Assembly (NCBI RefSeq): GCF_003259525.1
Contig: NZ_QLLO01000001.1
Coordinates: forward strand, 372,001 to 436,000
Source: Olleya aquimaris
GTDB lineage: Bacteria; Bacteroidota; Bacteroidia; Flavobacteriales; Flavobacteriaceae
DNA: 64,000 nt
Direction: 5' to 3'
Numbering within the stretch: the first letter of the stretch is position 1; every line of letters begins with the position of its first letter. The position numbers and the translations under genes are program-made. Of the stretch, positions 1-9,445 are shown piece after piece. The notes below the pieces were generated by a model. The model did no database searches. It worked only from the letters and a program-made list of their open reading frames with translations, and had not been told where the DNA came from.

Positions 1-27
1 TTTAAAACTAATTTGTTTGCACTAAAT

Positions 28-570
28 TTATTGATACAAAACATATCTAGGTGGCTTAAGTCCATTTAATCTTAAGTAAACAAGCATTTGTCCTCTGTGG
101 TGGGAAATATGGTCAGCGAGCAATAGAAAAATTTGTCGTTTAGATCTCTCTAATCCTAAATAATCCAATCTATCATTCAGCTTAGTAGTGTCAAATTCTG
201 AAATTAATTTTACCGTTTGATTAAATGTTTTGTCAATGGTTGTAATCATTTCCTTTTTAGACTTTTTATCAACTTTTAATTCTAAGTCTGTGTCCCAATC
301 TCTTGCTTTACGACCACCTAACAAAGATTGACTGTGCCAATCCATAGCCCAAGCAATATGCATTAGATGTTCCGAAAAGCTCATGGATTCTGGAGACGCT
401 TTAAACACATATTTGTCTTCTGGCATCTCTTGTGCAACAAGAATTAAATACGTTTTAGAATTTTCTAATCGTTCTAAGTAATCCTTTATAAAATCGTTTT
501 CTTCAGCATCTGTTTTGGAAGAGCAAGAAGAAAAAAGAATTATCAAGGATAAGATTAGTAAGTGTTTCAT
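28..570 (-). CDS. DinB-family lipoprotein
   Basis: A 180-residue protein with a lipoprotein signal peptide: hydrophobic residues 4-13 and lipobox Cys16. The rest looks like a DinB/YfiT-type four-helix bundle. Histidines at 68, 71, 154, 157 and 158 (the last three in HISHHRGQ) fit the metal-binding histidines typical of the fold. DinB-like proteins often act as metal-dependent thiol transferases, but the substrate here cannot be told. It is probably anchored in the periplasm-facing envelope. It lies 20 bp downstream of the S46 peptidase on the same strand, so the two may be co-transcribed. The family is fairly sure; the function is not. Confidence 0.8.
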   Translation of the reverse strand: MKHLLILSLIILFSSCSSKTDAEENDFIKDYLERLENSKTYLILVAQEMPEDKYVFKASPESMSFSEHLMHIAWAMDWHSQSLLGGRKARDWDTDLELKVDKKSKKEMITTIDKTFNQTVKLISEFDTTKLNDRLDYLGLERSKRQIFLLLADHISHHRGQMLVYLRLNGLKPPRYVLYQ

Positions 571-589
571 TCTTTGAATTGATTATGAC

Positions 590-2680
590 TTATTGCTTTT
601 TAGGATGCACCAATTTCATTTCGTCAATTAAATGTGTTGCACCAGCATATTTATCTACAATAAATAGCACATAACGTAAATCTACCATGATGTTTCTACA
701 AATTTCTGGGTCATAATACATGTCACTCATAGTGCCTTCCCAAACTCTGTCAAAGTTTAATCCTACCAGGTTACCATGTGCATCAATAGCAGGACTACCA
801 GAATTACCACCTGTGGTATGGTTGGTTCCTAAAAAGCAAACAGGTACTTTTCCGTTACTATCTGCATATTGTCCGTAATCTTTGTCTTTGTAAAGTTGTA
901 AAAGTTTTTCGGGTACATCAAACTCGTAATCACCAGGCACATACTTTTCAACAACACCATCTAAGTAACTTACAGGATTATAATACACTGCATCTCTAGG
1001 AGAATACCCTCTAACTTGACCATAAGTTACACGAAGTGTACTATTGGCATCCGGAAAATATCTTTCGTTTGGTAAGGCTTCCATTAAAGCTGTCATGTAT
1101 TTGGTTTGTAACGCAGTAATCGGTTCGTTTTTTTCTTGGTATTCTTTATCAATAGAGTTGTAAAACGTTTCAATTAATGGTTTTGCATATTGGTATGCTG
1201 CATCTTTGTTTAGTTTTTTAAGAACATCTTTTACGTCACCTTCTAATAATTTTAAAGCAGTGTCTAAGTTGGTAAACGCTGTTTTATCATAAATAGAAGC
1301 ATCTACATTGTTGGTGTAAAATGGCATTACATTTTTAAAGACGCCTCGATCCACAGAGACATCATAATTTTTATGAATCCCTTTTAATCTAGCTACTAAT
1401 CCAGCTTTTGCTGTTTCAAAAGCTGCTGGGTTTGCATCTATAGCTTGTTCCATTTGGTAGGCTCTAAGAGTCATTTGCATCAACTCGTTTGTCACCAAAA
1501 AGACCTCAATAAAATTTCTACGTTTGATGTTTATTGGAGCAAAATCTTTATATAGTTTGTCAAAATCAGATAAGATATGTCCATACTTATCCTCCAAGTT
1601 TTTTTCTTTTAAAGCTTTAGTAAAAGTGGTTTCAAATGCACGTCTTTTAGCTACTGCATCACTTTTTTCGATCCCAAGATTTTCGCCAATCCATTTTTTC
1701 CAAGCATTAGCAATACGTGCTTGTTTAGAGGCATATTTAATTCTAACAGCATCGCTTTCTTTCATTTTAGCATCAATAACTTTTAAAGCTGCTTCACGAA
1801 TAGCAATATTTGTTGGATTATATTCTTCTGTAATATGCTGAATGGCTACAGCTGGTAAATATTCGTTTGTACGACCAGGAAAGCCAAAAACCATTGTAAA
1901 ATCTCCTTCTTCAACGCCATCTAAAGAGACAGGTAAAAAGTGTTTTGGTTTATATGGTTTGTTGTTTTTGCTATATTTTGCAGGTCTATTGTTTTCATCT
2001 GCATAGATCCTAAACATCGAAAAATCTCCAGTGTGTCTAGGAAACACCCAATTGTCTGTATCGCTTCCAAACTTACCAATACTTGTTGGTGGAGCACCAA
2101 CTAATCTAATATCTTCAAAACGTTCTGTAACAAATAAAAAGTACTGATTTCCGTTATAAAACGACTTTATTTTGGTGTCTTGCCAAGGTTCTTTAGCAAC
2201 CGTTTTTTGATAAGCATTACTGTTTTTATCAATTAAAGATTGTTTTTCTTTTTCAGTCATGTTATCAGATATTCCAGCAAGAACTTGATCTGTCACATCT
2301 TCTATTCTAACAATAAATTCTATGTATAATCCTTCGTTTGGCAATTCTTCGTCTAAAGTCATTGCCCAAAAACCATCTTTCAAATAATCGTTTTCTAAAG
2401 ACGAATGTGATTGTATTTGTCCAAATCCACAATGGTGATTGGTTAATATTAATCCTTTGTCACTGATAACCTCACTGGTACAGCCTCCATTAAAGTGTCC
2501 AATTGCATCTTTTAAACTCGAGTTGTTGACGTCATAAATATCTTTAGCAGTCAGTTTACTACCAAGGTTAGTCATTTCGGTTTCATTCATCCCTTCTAAT
2601 AAAGAAGGAATCCACATACCACCTTGTTGGGCAGAAACATTAAATGTTATAAAAAGTAAAAGGAATTTTAAAAATCTCAT
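590..2680 (-). CDS. S46 dipeptidyl peptidase, DPP11-like (Asp/Glu specificity predicted)
   Basis: Periplasmic serine exopeptidase of family S46 that releases N-terminal dipeptides. I start it at the second Met (696 residues), which gives a clean Sec signal peptide ending VSAQ. The upstream ATG at 2701 abuts a -7 promoter box and is unlikely to be used. The chymotrypsin-like motif TNHHCG (His82/83) and the serine motif GGNSGSP (Ser627) are both present. The residue 18 after the catalytic Ser is Arg645, in NFDRVWEG. In Porphyromonas DPP11 the matching Arg673 selects acidic P1 residues, whereas DPP7 has Gly. That makes this a DPP11 type by inference. It probably feeds peptide use after extracellular proteolysis. 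Confidence 0.9.
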   Translation of the reverse strand: MRFLKFLLLFITFNVSAQQGGMWIPSLLEGMNETEMTNLGSKLTAKDIYDVNNSSLKDAIGHFNGGCTSEVISDKGLILTNHHCGFGQIQSHSSLENDYLKDGFWAMTLDEELPNEGLYIEFIVRIEDVTDQVLAGISDNMTEKEKQSLIDKNSNAYQKTVAKEPWQDTKIKSFYNGNQYFLFVTERFEDIRLVGAPPTSIGKFGSDTDNWVFPRHTGDFSMFRIYADENNRPAKYSKNNKPYKPKHFLPVSLDGVEEGDFTMVFGFPGRTNEYLPAVAIQHITEEYNPTNIAIREAALKVIDAKMKESDAVRIKYASKQARIANAWKKWIGENLGIEKSDAVAKRRAFETTFTKALKEKNLEDKYGHILSDFDKLYKDFAPINIKRRNFIEVFLVTNELMQMTLRAYQMEQAIDANPAAFETAKAGLVARLKGIHKNYDVSVDRGVFKNVMPFYTNNVDASIYDKTAFTNLDTALKLLEGDVKDVLKKLNKDAAYQYAKPLIETFYNSIDKEYQEKNEPITALQTKYMTALMEALPNERYFPDANSTLRVTYGQVRGYSPRDAVYYNPVSYLDGVVEKYVPGDYEFDVPEKLLQLYKDKDYGQYADSNGKVPVCFLGTNHTTGGNSGSPAIDAHGNLVGLNFDRVWEGTMSDMYYDPEICRNIMVDLRYVLFIVDKYAGATHLIDEMKLVHPKKQ

Positions 2681-2702
2681 AATTATTAGTTTTTTATCCA
2701 TT

Positions 2703-2710
2703 CAAAGATA
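2703..2710 (-). promoter_or_regulatory. -7 box of the S46 peptidase promoter
   Basis: The minus strand reads TATCTTTG, an exact match to the Bacteroidota -7 consensus TAnnTTTG. It sits about 23 bp upstream of the chosen ATG at 2680. No TTG -33 box is visible at normal spacing. Its position makes the ATG at 2701 an improbable start. Confidence 0.55.
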
Positions 2711-2756
2711 AAAAACAAGACAGTAATATAAAGCATCCTATTAGATAAGTTTAGTG

Positions 2757-3656
2757 TTACTCTTTGGTTACTAATTTAATTTTTTTAAGCATGTCCAATG
2801 CGTTTTCGTCCTCTGGATTTAACTCTAACACTTTGTTGTAATTTTTTGTAGCCTCTAAGTAGTTTTTATTTTCAAAATAGGCTTCTCCTAAACTGTCATA
2901 AACATTGTGTTTGTAAGGAAATATAAGTGTGTTTAGTTTAAAAGTGTAGATTGCTTTTTCGTAATTTTTAGCTCGAAGATACACATAGCCTAAGGTGTTT
3001 AACTCGCGACTACCTTTTACAAATTCAGACAGCTGGGCAACCAATATTTTTTCTTCATTTTGCAATTCTTCTATTGTTTTTTCTGCAAGTAAATATTGTA
3101 TGTAGTTTGCAGCAATGTAATTAAAAGTGTATCTCTGGTTTGTGACTATTTTTTCTATATCACGCTCTAAAGTTTCAACAGGATGTTCAACAATTCTACT
3201 TACTTCTTTGTTGTCTTTATAAAAAATAAAAGTAGGCACTCTGTGGATGTTGTATCCTTTTTCTTCGCCATTTGGACCTTGTTTATAGTGCGTTTTTTCA
3301 TTATCTAAAGCGATAACTTCTAGATTGTCCAAATTAAAATTTGCAGTTTCCAATACATTATAAAAACGTGGTACTTCCTGTTTGCTGTCTCCACACCAAG
3401 TCCCTAAAAATACTTTTATTTTGTAGTCTTTAAGTGAGTCTTTAAAGGTTTCTACCAATTTTTCGTTTACGATATAATCGTTATAATTTTTGTTAAACCA
3501 GTCTTTGTAAGTGTTATTTTGAAGACCTTCCTTGTTAATTGGTCCTAATAATTTTGCATTTCCTTTATCGTCAATAACTTCAGTATTCATTTCGGTTTGA
3601 GAGATAGCAATAGTGACGCTAAAAAAGGTTGTTAAAAAAAGGAAAATGGTTTTCAT
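2757..3656 (-). CDS. Exported thioredoxin-fold protein with C-terminal TPR repeats
   Basis: The protein is 299 residues from the chosen ATG, which yields a signal peptide ending AISQ; the ATG at 3686 overlaps the promoter box. Residues about 60-180 form a thioredoxin-like domain whose active site reads GTWCGDSK. It has a single Cys near residue 88 and no CxxC, so it is not a classical disulfide reductase. Residues about 210-295 hold two TPR motifs, the last being YLEATKNYNKVLELNPEDENA. The GTWCGDSK form is common in Bacteroidota periplasmic thioredoxin-like proteins. The TPR part suggests a docking role. The biochemical role is unknown. Confidence 0.75.
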   Translation of the reverse strand: MKTIFLFLTTFFSVTIAISQTEMNTEVIDDKGNAKLLGPINKEGLQNNTYKDWFNKNYNDYIVNEKLVETFKDSLKDYKIKVFLGTWCGDSKQEVPRFYNVLETANFNLDNLEVIALDNEKTHYKQGPNGEEKGYNIHRVPTFIFYKDNKEVSRIVEHPVETLERDIEKIVTNQRYTFNYIAANYIQYLLAEKTIEELQNEEKILVAQLSEFVKGSRELNTLGYVYLRAKNYEKAIYTFKLNTLIFPYKHNVYDSLGEAYFENKNYLEATKNYNKVLELNPEDENALDMLKKIKLVTKE

Positions 3657-3683
3657 ATCTATTGGTTTTATGGTTGATGATTT

Positions 3684-3691
3684 CAAACTTA
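3684..3691 (-). promoter_or_regulatory. -7 box upstream of the thioredoxin/TPR gene
   Basis: The minus strand reads TAAGTTTG, matching TAnnTTTG, 27 bp upstream of the ATG at 3656. It overlaps the alternative start at 3686, so it supports the shorter protein. No convincing -33 box is seen. Confidence 0.5.
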
Positions 3692-3842
3692 ATTGTAAGT
3701 TGTATCATTTTTAAAAAATATTAACCAACGACAGACTTAGGTTTACTAACTGCATTAAATGTGTTGTTTGTAACGCTTTTTGTGGTTTTTGTACTTTGTT
3801 TTTTGATGGTTTTAGCTTTTATATTTACTTTCAACATTAATT

Positions 3843-4814
3843 ATGATAAATCTTAAAAAGCATACCTCACAGATATTAGTACACCTCCTTTTTTGGATGC
3901 TATTTATTTTGGTGTCTTTGTTTATTTTTTCTAGATACTATTGGGCAGAAAACCCTTTTTTGCAATACCTGTCTATCCTTGTCGTATTGGTTTATGTCAA
4001 TAATTTTATCTTATTACCCTTTTTTGTAAAACGAAAATGGTACTTGCTATACAGTCTGCTTTTTATAGCTATTTCTTTTTTTGCTACCCAACTGTATTGT
4101 AATGTGTTTGCACAATGTGGCTGTTCTATAATGAAATGCTTAAGCGACTACCTTTGGCAAACCTTGGTGCCACTTATTTTTTTCTCGTTTATATGGATGT
4201 TGTTTCGGTTTTTAGACGAGCAAAACCAAAAAGAAGACATGATAAAACAACACACCCAAATGGAGTTAAAGTTTTTAAAATCTCAGATAAACCCTCATGT
4301 GTTGTTTAATAATTTAAATACAATTTATTCGTATTCTATTGAAAAACCTGCGGAAACACCAGAACTAATTTTGATGCTTTCCAATAACTTAAAACATGTA
4401 TTGTATGAGAGTAATTCTCAATATGTAACTTTAGAGAAAGAGCTTCATTTTTTAGAGAATTATATCAAGTTTCAAAAGATTAGGACAGAAGGTGTTAAAC
4501 AGATACATTATCAAACAAAAATTACAAATCAGCAACTAAACATTGCACCTTTATTATTGATTACTATTATTGAAAATGCGTTTAAACATAGTACGTTAAA
4601 TAGTGTAATTTCAATTGATATCGAAGAACAAAATAAAGTATTATCGTGTAGTTGTAAAAATGATTTTGACAGTGCAAATACAGATACCACAGAATTTAAA
4701 ATAGGATTAAATAACTTAAAAAAAAGATTAGATTTACTATATCCAGACAAACACACATTAGTCATTACAAACCATAAGCAATTTGAAGTGGTTTTAACCT
4801 TAGATTTAACATGA
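3843..4814 (+). CDS. LytS/YehU-type membrane sensor histidine kinase
   Basis: A 323-residue inner-membrane kinase. Four membrane segments (about 11-30, 40-60, 68-86, 105-123) are followed by the His_kinase motif QINPHVLFNNLNTIYSY, with phospho-acceptor His152. The N-box reads LLLITIIENAFKHS. The G boxes are short, as usual for this family. The last bases overlap the next gene (ATGA), a LytTR regulator that is its evident partner. The membrane part has no recognised ligand domain, so the signal is unknown. It is transcribed away from the thioredoxin/TPR gene across a 186-bp divergent gap. Confidence 0.93.
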   Translation: MINLKKHTSQILVHLLFWMLFILVSLFIFSRYYWAENPFLQYLSILVVLVYVNNFILLPFFVKRKWYLLYSLLFIAISFFATQLYCNVFAQCGCSIMKCLSDYLWQTLVPLIFFSFIWMLFRFLDEQNQKEDMIKQHTQMELKFLKSQINPHVLFNNLNTIYSYSIEKPAETPELILMLSNNLKHVLYESNSQYVTLEKELHFLENYIKFQKIRTEGVKQIHYQTKITNQQLNIAPLLLITIIENAFKHSTLNSVISIDIEEQNKVLSCSCKNDFDSANTDTTEFKIGLNNLKKRLDLLYPDKHTLVITNHKQFEVVLTLDLT

Positions 4815-5506
4815 CTTGCATAATTATTGAAGACGAAAAACCGGCACAAAACTTACTTAAAAATTATATAAGTAAGTTGCCAAATTTAGAGTTGATTGGG
4901 ACTTTTCAATCGGCTTTAGAGGCTCATGTTTTTTTTAAAACTCAAGTCGCAGATATTGTTTTTTTAGACATTAATTTACCTAGTATTTCTGGTTTAGATT
5001 TTATTAAAACCATTAAAAATCTACCAGCAATTATTATGACTACTGCATATCCAGATTATGCTGTTAGTAGTTTTGAGTTGGAGACTATTGTGGATTATTT
5101 AGTTAAACCTTTTGGATTTGATCGCTTTTTAAAAGCTATTAATAAAGCAGAAGTATTATCTAAAAAAGAAGAAAATAAAAAGAGTGATACTTCAGAAAAC
5201 TCCATTTTTTTAAACGTAGATAAAACACTTCATAAAATTGTGTTAGATGATATATTGTATTTAGAATCTGACCGAAATTACATCACTTTGGTAGCAACAA
5301 ATCAACGATTTTCCTTTTTAGACTCCCTTAAAAATTGGACACAGAAACTACAAAAACAACAGTTTGTTCAGATCCATAAATCGTATATAATTAATACCAA
5401 TTATGTAAGTAAAATTTCTGGAAACGAGATTTATATCAATACACATCGTTTACCCATTGGAAGAACGTATAAAGCTGACTTACTGAAAAAGTTAAGAATA
5501 CATTAA
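4811..5506 (+). CDS. LytTR-family response regulator
   Basis: A 231-residue cytoplasmic DNA-binding regulator. The N-terminal receiver domain has acidic residues EDE at 7-9 and phospho-acceptor Asp53 in IVFLDINLPSISG. A lysine-rich linker near 118-130 leads to a C-terminal LytTR domain (about 133-230) with the typical LESDRNYITL and FVQIHKSYIIN motifs. Its start overlaps the kinase stop by 4 bp, so translational coupling and a cognate pair are likely. Targets cannot be read from the sequence; the coiled-coil gene 54 bp downstream is one candidate. Confidence 0.93.
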   Translation: MTCIIIEDEKPAQNLLKNYISKLPNLELIGTFQSALEAHVFFKTQVADIVFLDINLPSISGLDFIKTIKNLPAIIMTTAYPDYAVSSFELETIVDYLVKPFGFDRFLKAINKAEVLSKKEENKKSDTSENSIFLNVDKTLHKIVLDDILYLESDRNYITLVATNQRFSFLDSLKNWTQKLQKQQFVQIHKSYIINTNYVSKISGNEIYINTHRLPIGRTYKADLLKKLRIH

Positions 5507-5560
5507 ATACACTTTTTTTACGTAAATTGTATTTAATTTTAAACCCTAAATCTTAAGTTA

Positions 5561-6157
5561 ATGAAATCAATACTAATACCATTTATCTTTTTAATAGCTT
5601 TAAACTTCAGTTTCGCTCAAGATGTTACTCATGACAATCAAATTTATGAAGTCAAAAACAAAAAAATATTTTTAAACGGAGAAGATGTTTCTGACACATT
5701 AAATGAAGATCAAAAGGATAAAATTTTAAGCATAGCCAAAGAAAAAAGAGACCTCTTAAAACAAGAAGAAAGAGCAATAAAAGATGCTGAAAAGCGACAA
5801 AAACAAGAAGAAAAATATGCTAAACAACGTGAGCAGCAAGCAAAAGAAGAGGCTAAAAAACTAAAAGCTCAAGAAAAAGAGCTTAAAGCAGCAGAAAAAG
5901 AACGCAAAAGAGCAGAAAAAGAAAGAAAACAAGCCGAAAAAGAGCGTGATAAAGCTGAAAAAGCAATTGCTAAAAAAGAAAAAGCTCAAAATGCATTAGA
6001 CAAAGCAAACGAGAAGCTAGATAAAGAAACTAAAAAATATCAGAAGCTAAAATCTAAAGGAAAATTATCTCCAAACGATATTGAAAAATGGGAAGATAAG
6101 CTTGAAAAGCTTCGAGATAATGTAGCAAAAGCACAGCAAAAATTGAATAAACTTTAA
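5561..6157 (+). CDS. Exported Lys/Glu-rich coiled-coil protein
   Basis: The protein has 198 residues. Residues 1-20 form a Sec signal peptide ending FSFAQ. Residues about 20-50 (YEVKNKKIFLNGEDVSDTL) look like a small beta segment. From about 60 to the end the chain is almost wholly Lys, Glu, Ala and Gln in heptad-like order, so it should be one long helix or coiled coil. There are no catalytic motifs. It follows the LytTR regulator by 54 bp and precedes the hydrolase gene by 2 bp. It is probably a periplasmic structural protein; the function is not known. Confidence 0.7.
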   Translation: MKSILIPFIFLIALNFSFAQDVTHDNQIYEVKNKKIFLNGEDVSDTLNEDQKDKILSIAKEKRDLLKQEERAIKDAEKRQKQEEKYAKQREQQAKEEAKKLKAQEKELKAAEKERKRAEKERKQAEKERDKAEKAIAKKEKAQNALDKANEKLDKETKKYQKLKSKGKLSPNDIEKWEDKLEKLRDNVAKAQQKLNKL

Positions 6158-6159
6158 TA

Positions 6160-6942
6160 GTGAAAGATAACCAACTAAATATTGCTATTGTACAATCTAA
6201 TTTAGTGTGGGAAAACCCTGTTCAAAACAGAAATAATTTTACAGCCAAAATACAATCAATTGATCAAACAGTTGATGTTATTGTTTTGCCAGAAATGTTT
6301 ACCTCTGGATTTACTATGTCTCCACAATCTGTTGCAGAACCCATGGATGGAGAAACCATCCAATGGATGACCAATTTAGCCAAAGAAAAAAATGCTGCAA
6401 TAGTTGGAAGCATAGTTATACAAGAAGACAATAATTACTACAACAGATTAGTTTTTGTGCATCCTAACGGGATAATAGATAGTTATAACAAGCGTCACAC
6501 CTTTACTTTAGCAGGAGAAGATAAAGTCTATACAAAAGGCAATAAAAAACTAATTATAGAGTATAAAGGTTTTAAAATATGTCCACTAATTTGTTATGAT
6601 TTGCGCTTTCCAGTTTGGGCTAGAATAACAAAGGATTATGACATTTTACTTTATGTCGCCAATTGGCCAAAAGCCAGAATACATGCTTGGGATACCTTAT
6701 TGCAAGCTAGAGCAATTGAAAATATGAGTTATTGTATTGGTGTGAATAGAGTAGGTTTGGATGCCAATAATTATGAGTATCCAGGACACTCTGCGGTGTA
6801 TAATGTTTTAGGCGAAAAACTAACTAATCTAAAACCAAATACAGAAGGTGTAGAACAGGTGGTGTTATCTAAATCTCATATTGAGATGACAAGACAAAAA
6901 CTACGCTTTTTAGATGATGCTGATGCCTTTAGTTTAAAATAA
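6160..6942 (+). CDS. Nitrilase-superfamily amidohydrolase, YafV/omega-amidase-like
   Basis: A cytoplasmic carbon-nitrogen hydrolase of 260 residues. The catalytic triad is visible: Glu45 (VLPEMFTSGF), Lys111 (SYNKRHTF) and Cys145 (LICYDLRFPVW). The two motifs FTSGF and YDLRFPVW are typical of YafV-type omega-amidases, which remove the amide from alpha-ketoglutaramate or ketosuccinamate, so that role is likely. The start codon is GTG, 2 bp after the previous stop. The 3' end overlaps the convergent lipoprotein gene by 14 bp, so the last residues are coded on both strands. Confidence 0.88.
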   Translation: MKDNQLNIAIVQSNLVWENPVQNRNNFTAKIQSIDQTVDVIVLPEMFTSGFTMSPQSVAEPMDGETIQWMTNLAKEKNAAIVGSIVIQEDNNYYNRLVFVHPNGIIDSYNKRHTFTLAGEDKVYTKGNKKLIIEYKGFKICPLICYDLRFPVWARITKDYDILLYVANWPKARIHAWDTLLQARAIENMSYCIGVNRVGLDANNYEYPGHSAVYNVLGEKLTNLKPNTEGVEQVVLSKSHIEMTRQKLRFLDDADAFSLK

Positions 6943-8542
6943 AATCCTGGATAATATCCCAACCAATTCTTACTTCAAAAGCGTCTTTGCTATAGCTAAC
7001 ACGCTCTGGTTGTATACCTTTTAAAAAGACACCGGAGTCATACTTTTTATTTTTATTGGTATCAAAAATAGCGCGTATGTAATATTGTCCTGGTTTTATA
7101 AAGAAGAAATCTAGTGGTTCTGGTTTTGTTGTGTATTTCTCATATCGCACTTCGCCTTTTCCATCTACTAATTGTATAATTAAAGGGTAAGTACCATTAC
7201 TAATATTTATTCTAACATTACCTAAACTAGATTCTTTAGGTGTTCTTAAATTGTAGTTTATTGTATCATTAGACTTGCCAAAAAAATCAGTGACTGTGTT
7301 TGGCAACAGTTGGATTTTGTATTGATTGTTTTCGGCTTTATCAAATAAAACTTCAACAGAATTATGTAAGGTATCTAGTTTGGTAGTAAAACCAATATTT
7401 GTTGAGTCTTTATCCATAATACTTATTTGACTTTCATCAAAAGTAATAATTGGGATATTAGCAGAAATTTTAAGAGTTTCAAAAAAGTCAATAGTATTAT
7501 TTGGGCTAGCTTTTAGTAGTAAGGAATCCCTTTTGTTATCCTTAATTCTAACCATAAACGTATCTATTTTTGTCTTATTAGTTACTGTAAATACTAATGA
7601 GTCTACTTCTAATTTAGGTTTGTAGAAGTAGTTTAAAGAGTCCTTCTCTTGGTCTTTAATAATTCTGTACTCAAAGTCTGATGGAACCTCTGACAACAAA
7701 TTAATAGACATGTTTTTATAGTCTTTTCCTTGAAAACCAAATGCTATTTTTTCGCCAGATACTAATCTTGCGTTTTCAGCTTTATAATCTAATGCTTCTT
7801 TAAATAACTTTAAGTCGTAAGTTTTAGAGCTATCTAAACTAACTGTAATAAAATCTTCGTAAAACCCAATTTTATCAGATTTTTGTTGAAAGGTATTGTT
7901 GGAATTGTTATCCTTTAAAGCAATCAATTTATAGGTTCCTGCTTTTAAATTTTCGATAGTAAAATTAGTGGTACTATCTAAGGTGTTGGTAACATATTTA
8001 GGTGCTTGTTTATACACTATAGAATCTGTATAAGTAGAGTCTACTTCATATAAATTAACCGAAACATAAGATTCCGGCTCTCTGTCAAAAGCATCCATTA
8101 TACGTCCCTTAACTTTAAGCGAATCAATATAGCTTCCCGTAGAAAACACATATCTGTAAAATGGATATGGGTTTTCTTCGTTATTATCTACAATACTATT
8201 ACCAAAATTAAAGGCGTAGGTTGTATTAGGTTTTAAAGTGTCATAAATCTTTATAGTCATGTATTTACTAGCGGTTCCAAGAGGTGTAATCTCTGGAGTA
8301 CTAGTCATTGGAGGAGAAATAATTAATTGTTTAGACAGGTTTTTGGTTTTGATATATTCATCAAAATAAATTACTATTTCTTGACTATTAAAGTTAGTAG
8401 AATAATTCTCTGGAATGGTTTTTATCACTTTTGGAGGAGTAATGTCTTTCTCGCCTCCAGTTATAGTTCCTCGGTTAGCACAATTAATAAAAGTGAGTGA
8501 TAAAACACACCAAAAACTAAAATTTATCAGACGATTTTGCAT
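6929..8542 (-). CDS. Lipoprotein with bacterial Ig-like domain (Big_5 type)
   Basis: A 537-residue envelope lipoprotein with signal peptide and lipobox Cys21 (LTFINCANRG). Residues about 33-135 (TPPKVIKTIPENYSTNF, then FDEYIKTKNL) look like the SbsA/Big_5 Ig-like domain. The rest is beta-rich, including an SdrD/CNA-like stretch near 145-230 (GRIMDAFDREPESYVSVNLY) and a C-terminal segment on ranges and directions such as YYIRAIFDTNKNKKYD. Such proteins are common in Bacteroidota and are thought to sit in the outer membrane, but their role is unclear. It lies 59 bp upstream of the convergent-side gene order and shares 14 bp with the hydrolase tail. Confidence 0.8.
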   Translation of the reverse strand: MQNRLINFSFWCVLSLTFINCANRGTITGGEKDITPPKVIKTIPENYSTNFNSQEIVIYFDEYIKTKNLSKQLIISPPMTSTPEITPLGTASKYMTIKIYDTLKPNTTYAFNFGNSIVDNNEENPYPFYRYVFSTGSYIDSLKVKGRIMDAFDREPESYVSVNLYEVDSTYTDSIVYKQAPKYVTNTLDSTTNFTIENLKAGTYKLIALKDNNSNNTFQQKSDKIGFYEDFITVSLDSSKTYDLKLFKEALDYKAENARLVSGEKIAFGFQGKDYKNMSINLLSEVPSDFEYRIIKDQEKDSLNYFYKPKLEVDSLVFTVTNKTKIDTFMVRIKDNKRDSLLLKASPNNTIDFFETLKISANIPIITFDESQISIMDKDSTNIGFTTKLDTLHNSVEVLFDKAENNQYKIQLLPNTVTDFFGKSNDTINYNLRTPKESSLGNVRINISNGTYPLIIQLVDGKGEVRYEKYTTKPEPLDFFFIKPGQYYIRAIFDTNKNKKYDSGVFLKGIQPERVSYSKDAFEVRIGWDIIQDFILN

Positions 8543-8601
8543 ACCAATTTTAAAATGAAGTTACAAATTAACAACATATTTATCGTTTAACGAAAAATGC
8601 C

Positions 8602-9285
8602 TTATGCTATTGCCATAGCTGCAATACTTATTTTAATATTTTGTGCTTTTGTAAGTTCTATTATGCAGGCTTCTAAAGTGTTTCCAGTGGTAATTATATC
8701 GTCTACTAACAAGATGTGTTTGTTATGTAGTTTATCTAATTGACTTACCGCGAAGGTCTCGTTATCTAATTGCCAACGTTCTAGTCTAGATTTGCTGGCT
8801 TGAGAAGTTGCTGTATTAGTTACTTTTACTAAAATATCTTCTTTAAAGGTAGTATTTAAAGCTTTAGCTATATGTTGACCAAATTGTGTAACCTGATTAT
8901 AGCCTCTTTTTTTTAGTTTTTTATTGTGTAACGGAACAGGTATCACCATATCTATAGTATTGTAATAATTAGACATTTTAAGCTCTTCGCCTAACCAATC
9001 ACCTAAAAAACCACTAATTGCTTGATTGTTTCCATATTTTAATTGATGTAACAGATGCTGTACCATTCCTTGTTTTTCAAAACGTAATAAGGCTGTAGCT
9101 GCTTCAATTTTTGCACGACCATAAAATACATTTTTTACAAATGGGTCATTATTTAAATGAAAATTAGTCGTAGGTAATTGATGTCTGCAATCTGTACAAA
9201 TAAAAGATTCGTTATCTAATAAATAAGCTTTACAAGCGTTGCAAACTTCTGGAAAAAACAGGTTAATTAGTGTATTAAAATTCAT
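8602..9285 (-). CDS. ComF-family phosphoribosyltransferase-like protein
   Basis: The protein has 227 residues. The N-terminal double zinc ribbon has Cys15, Cys18, Cys30 and Cys33. The C-terminal phosphoribosyltransferase fold carries the PRPP loop LLVDDIITTGNTLEAC (about 192-206). ComF proteins are cytoplasmic and work in DNA uptake and processing during natural transformation where that exists. Presence of the gene alone does not show competence. It is read toward the Ig-like lipoprotein gene, 59 bp away on the same strand. Confidence 0.9.
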   Translation of the reverse strand: MNFNTLINLFFPEVCNACKAYLLDNESFICTDCRHQLPTTNFHLNNDPFVKNVFYGRAKIEAATALLRFEKQGMVQHLLHQLKYGNNQAISGFLGDWLGEELKMSNYYNTIDMVIPVPLHNKKLKKRGYNQVTQFGQHIAKALNTTFKEDILVKVTNTATSQASKSRLERWQLDNETFAVSQLDKLHNKHILLVDDIITTGNTLEACIIELTKAQNIKISIAAMAIA

Positions 9286-9417
9286 AATACATTGAAAATA
9301 GGCAGTTTAGACTTCGGTTAAAATGCATAAAATTGCTTTAAAGTGATTACAAATGATGCTTAATCCTGTTTTTTAATCAAGTTATCGAAAAATTCTTACA
9401 AATTAAAATGCTACACC

Positions 9418-9425
9418 TATTTTTG
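9418..9425 (+). promoter_or_regulatory. -7 box of the first coiled-coil paralog
   Basis: TATTTTTG matches TAnnTTTG and lies 20 bp before the ATG at 9446. No TTG -33 box at the usual distance was found. Confidence 0.5.
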
Positions 9426-9445
9426 TAGTATCAAATATTAAACTG

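Noticed and set aside
1524-1841. Open + strand frame within the S46 peptidase gene
   Set aside because: It is the reverse frame of strongly supported coding sequence; no independent promoter or domain is seen.
8602-9285. Competence locus around the ComF gene
   Set aside because: ComF-family genes are nearly universal in Bacteroidota and no other competence gene is near.
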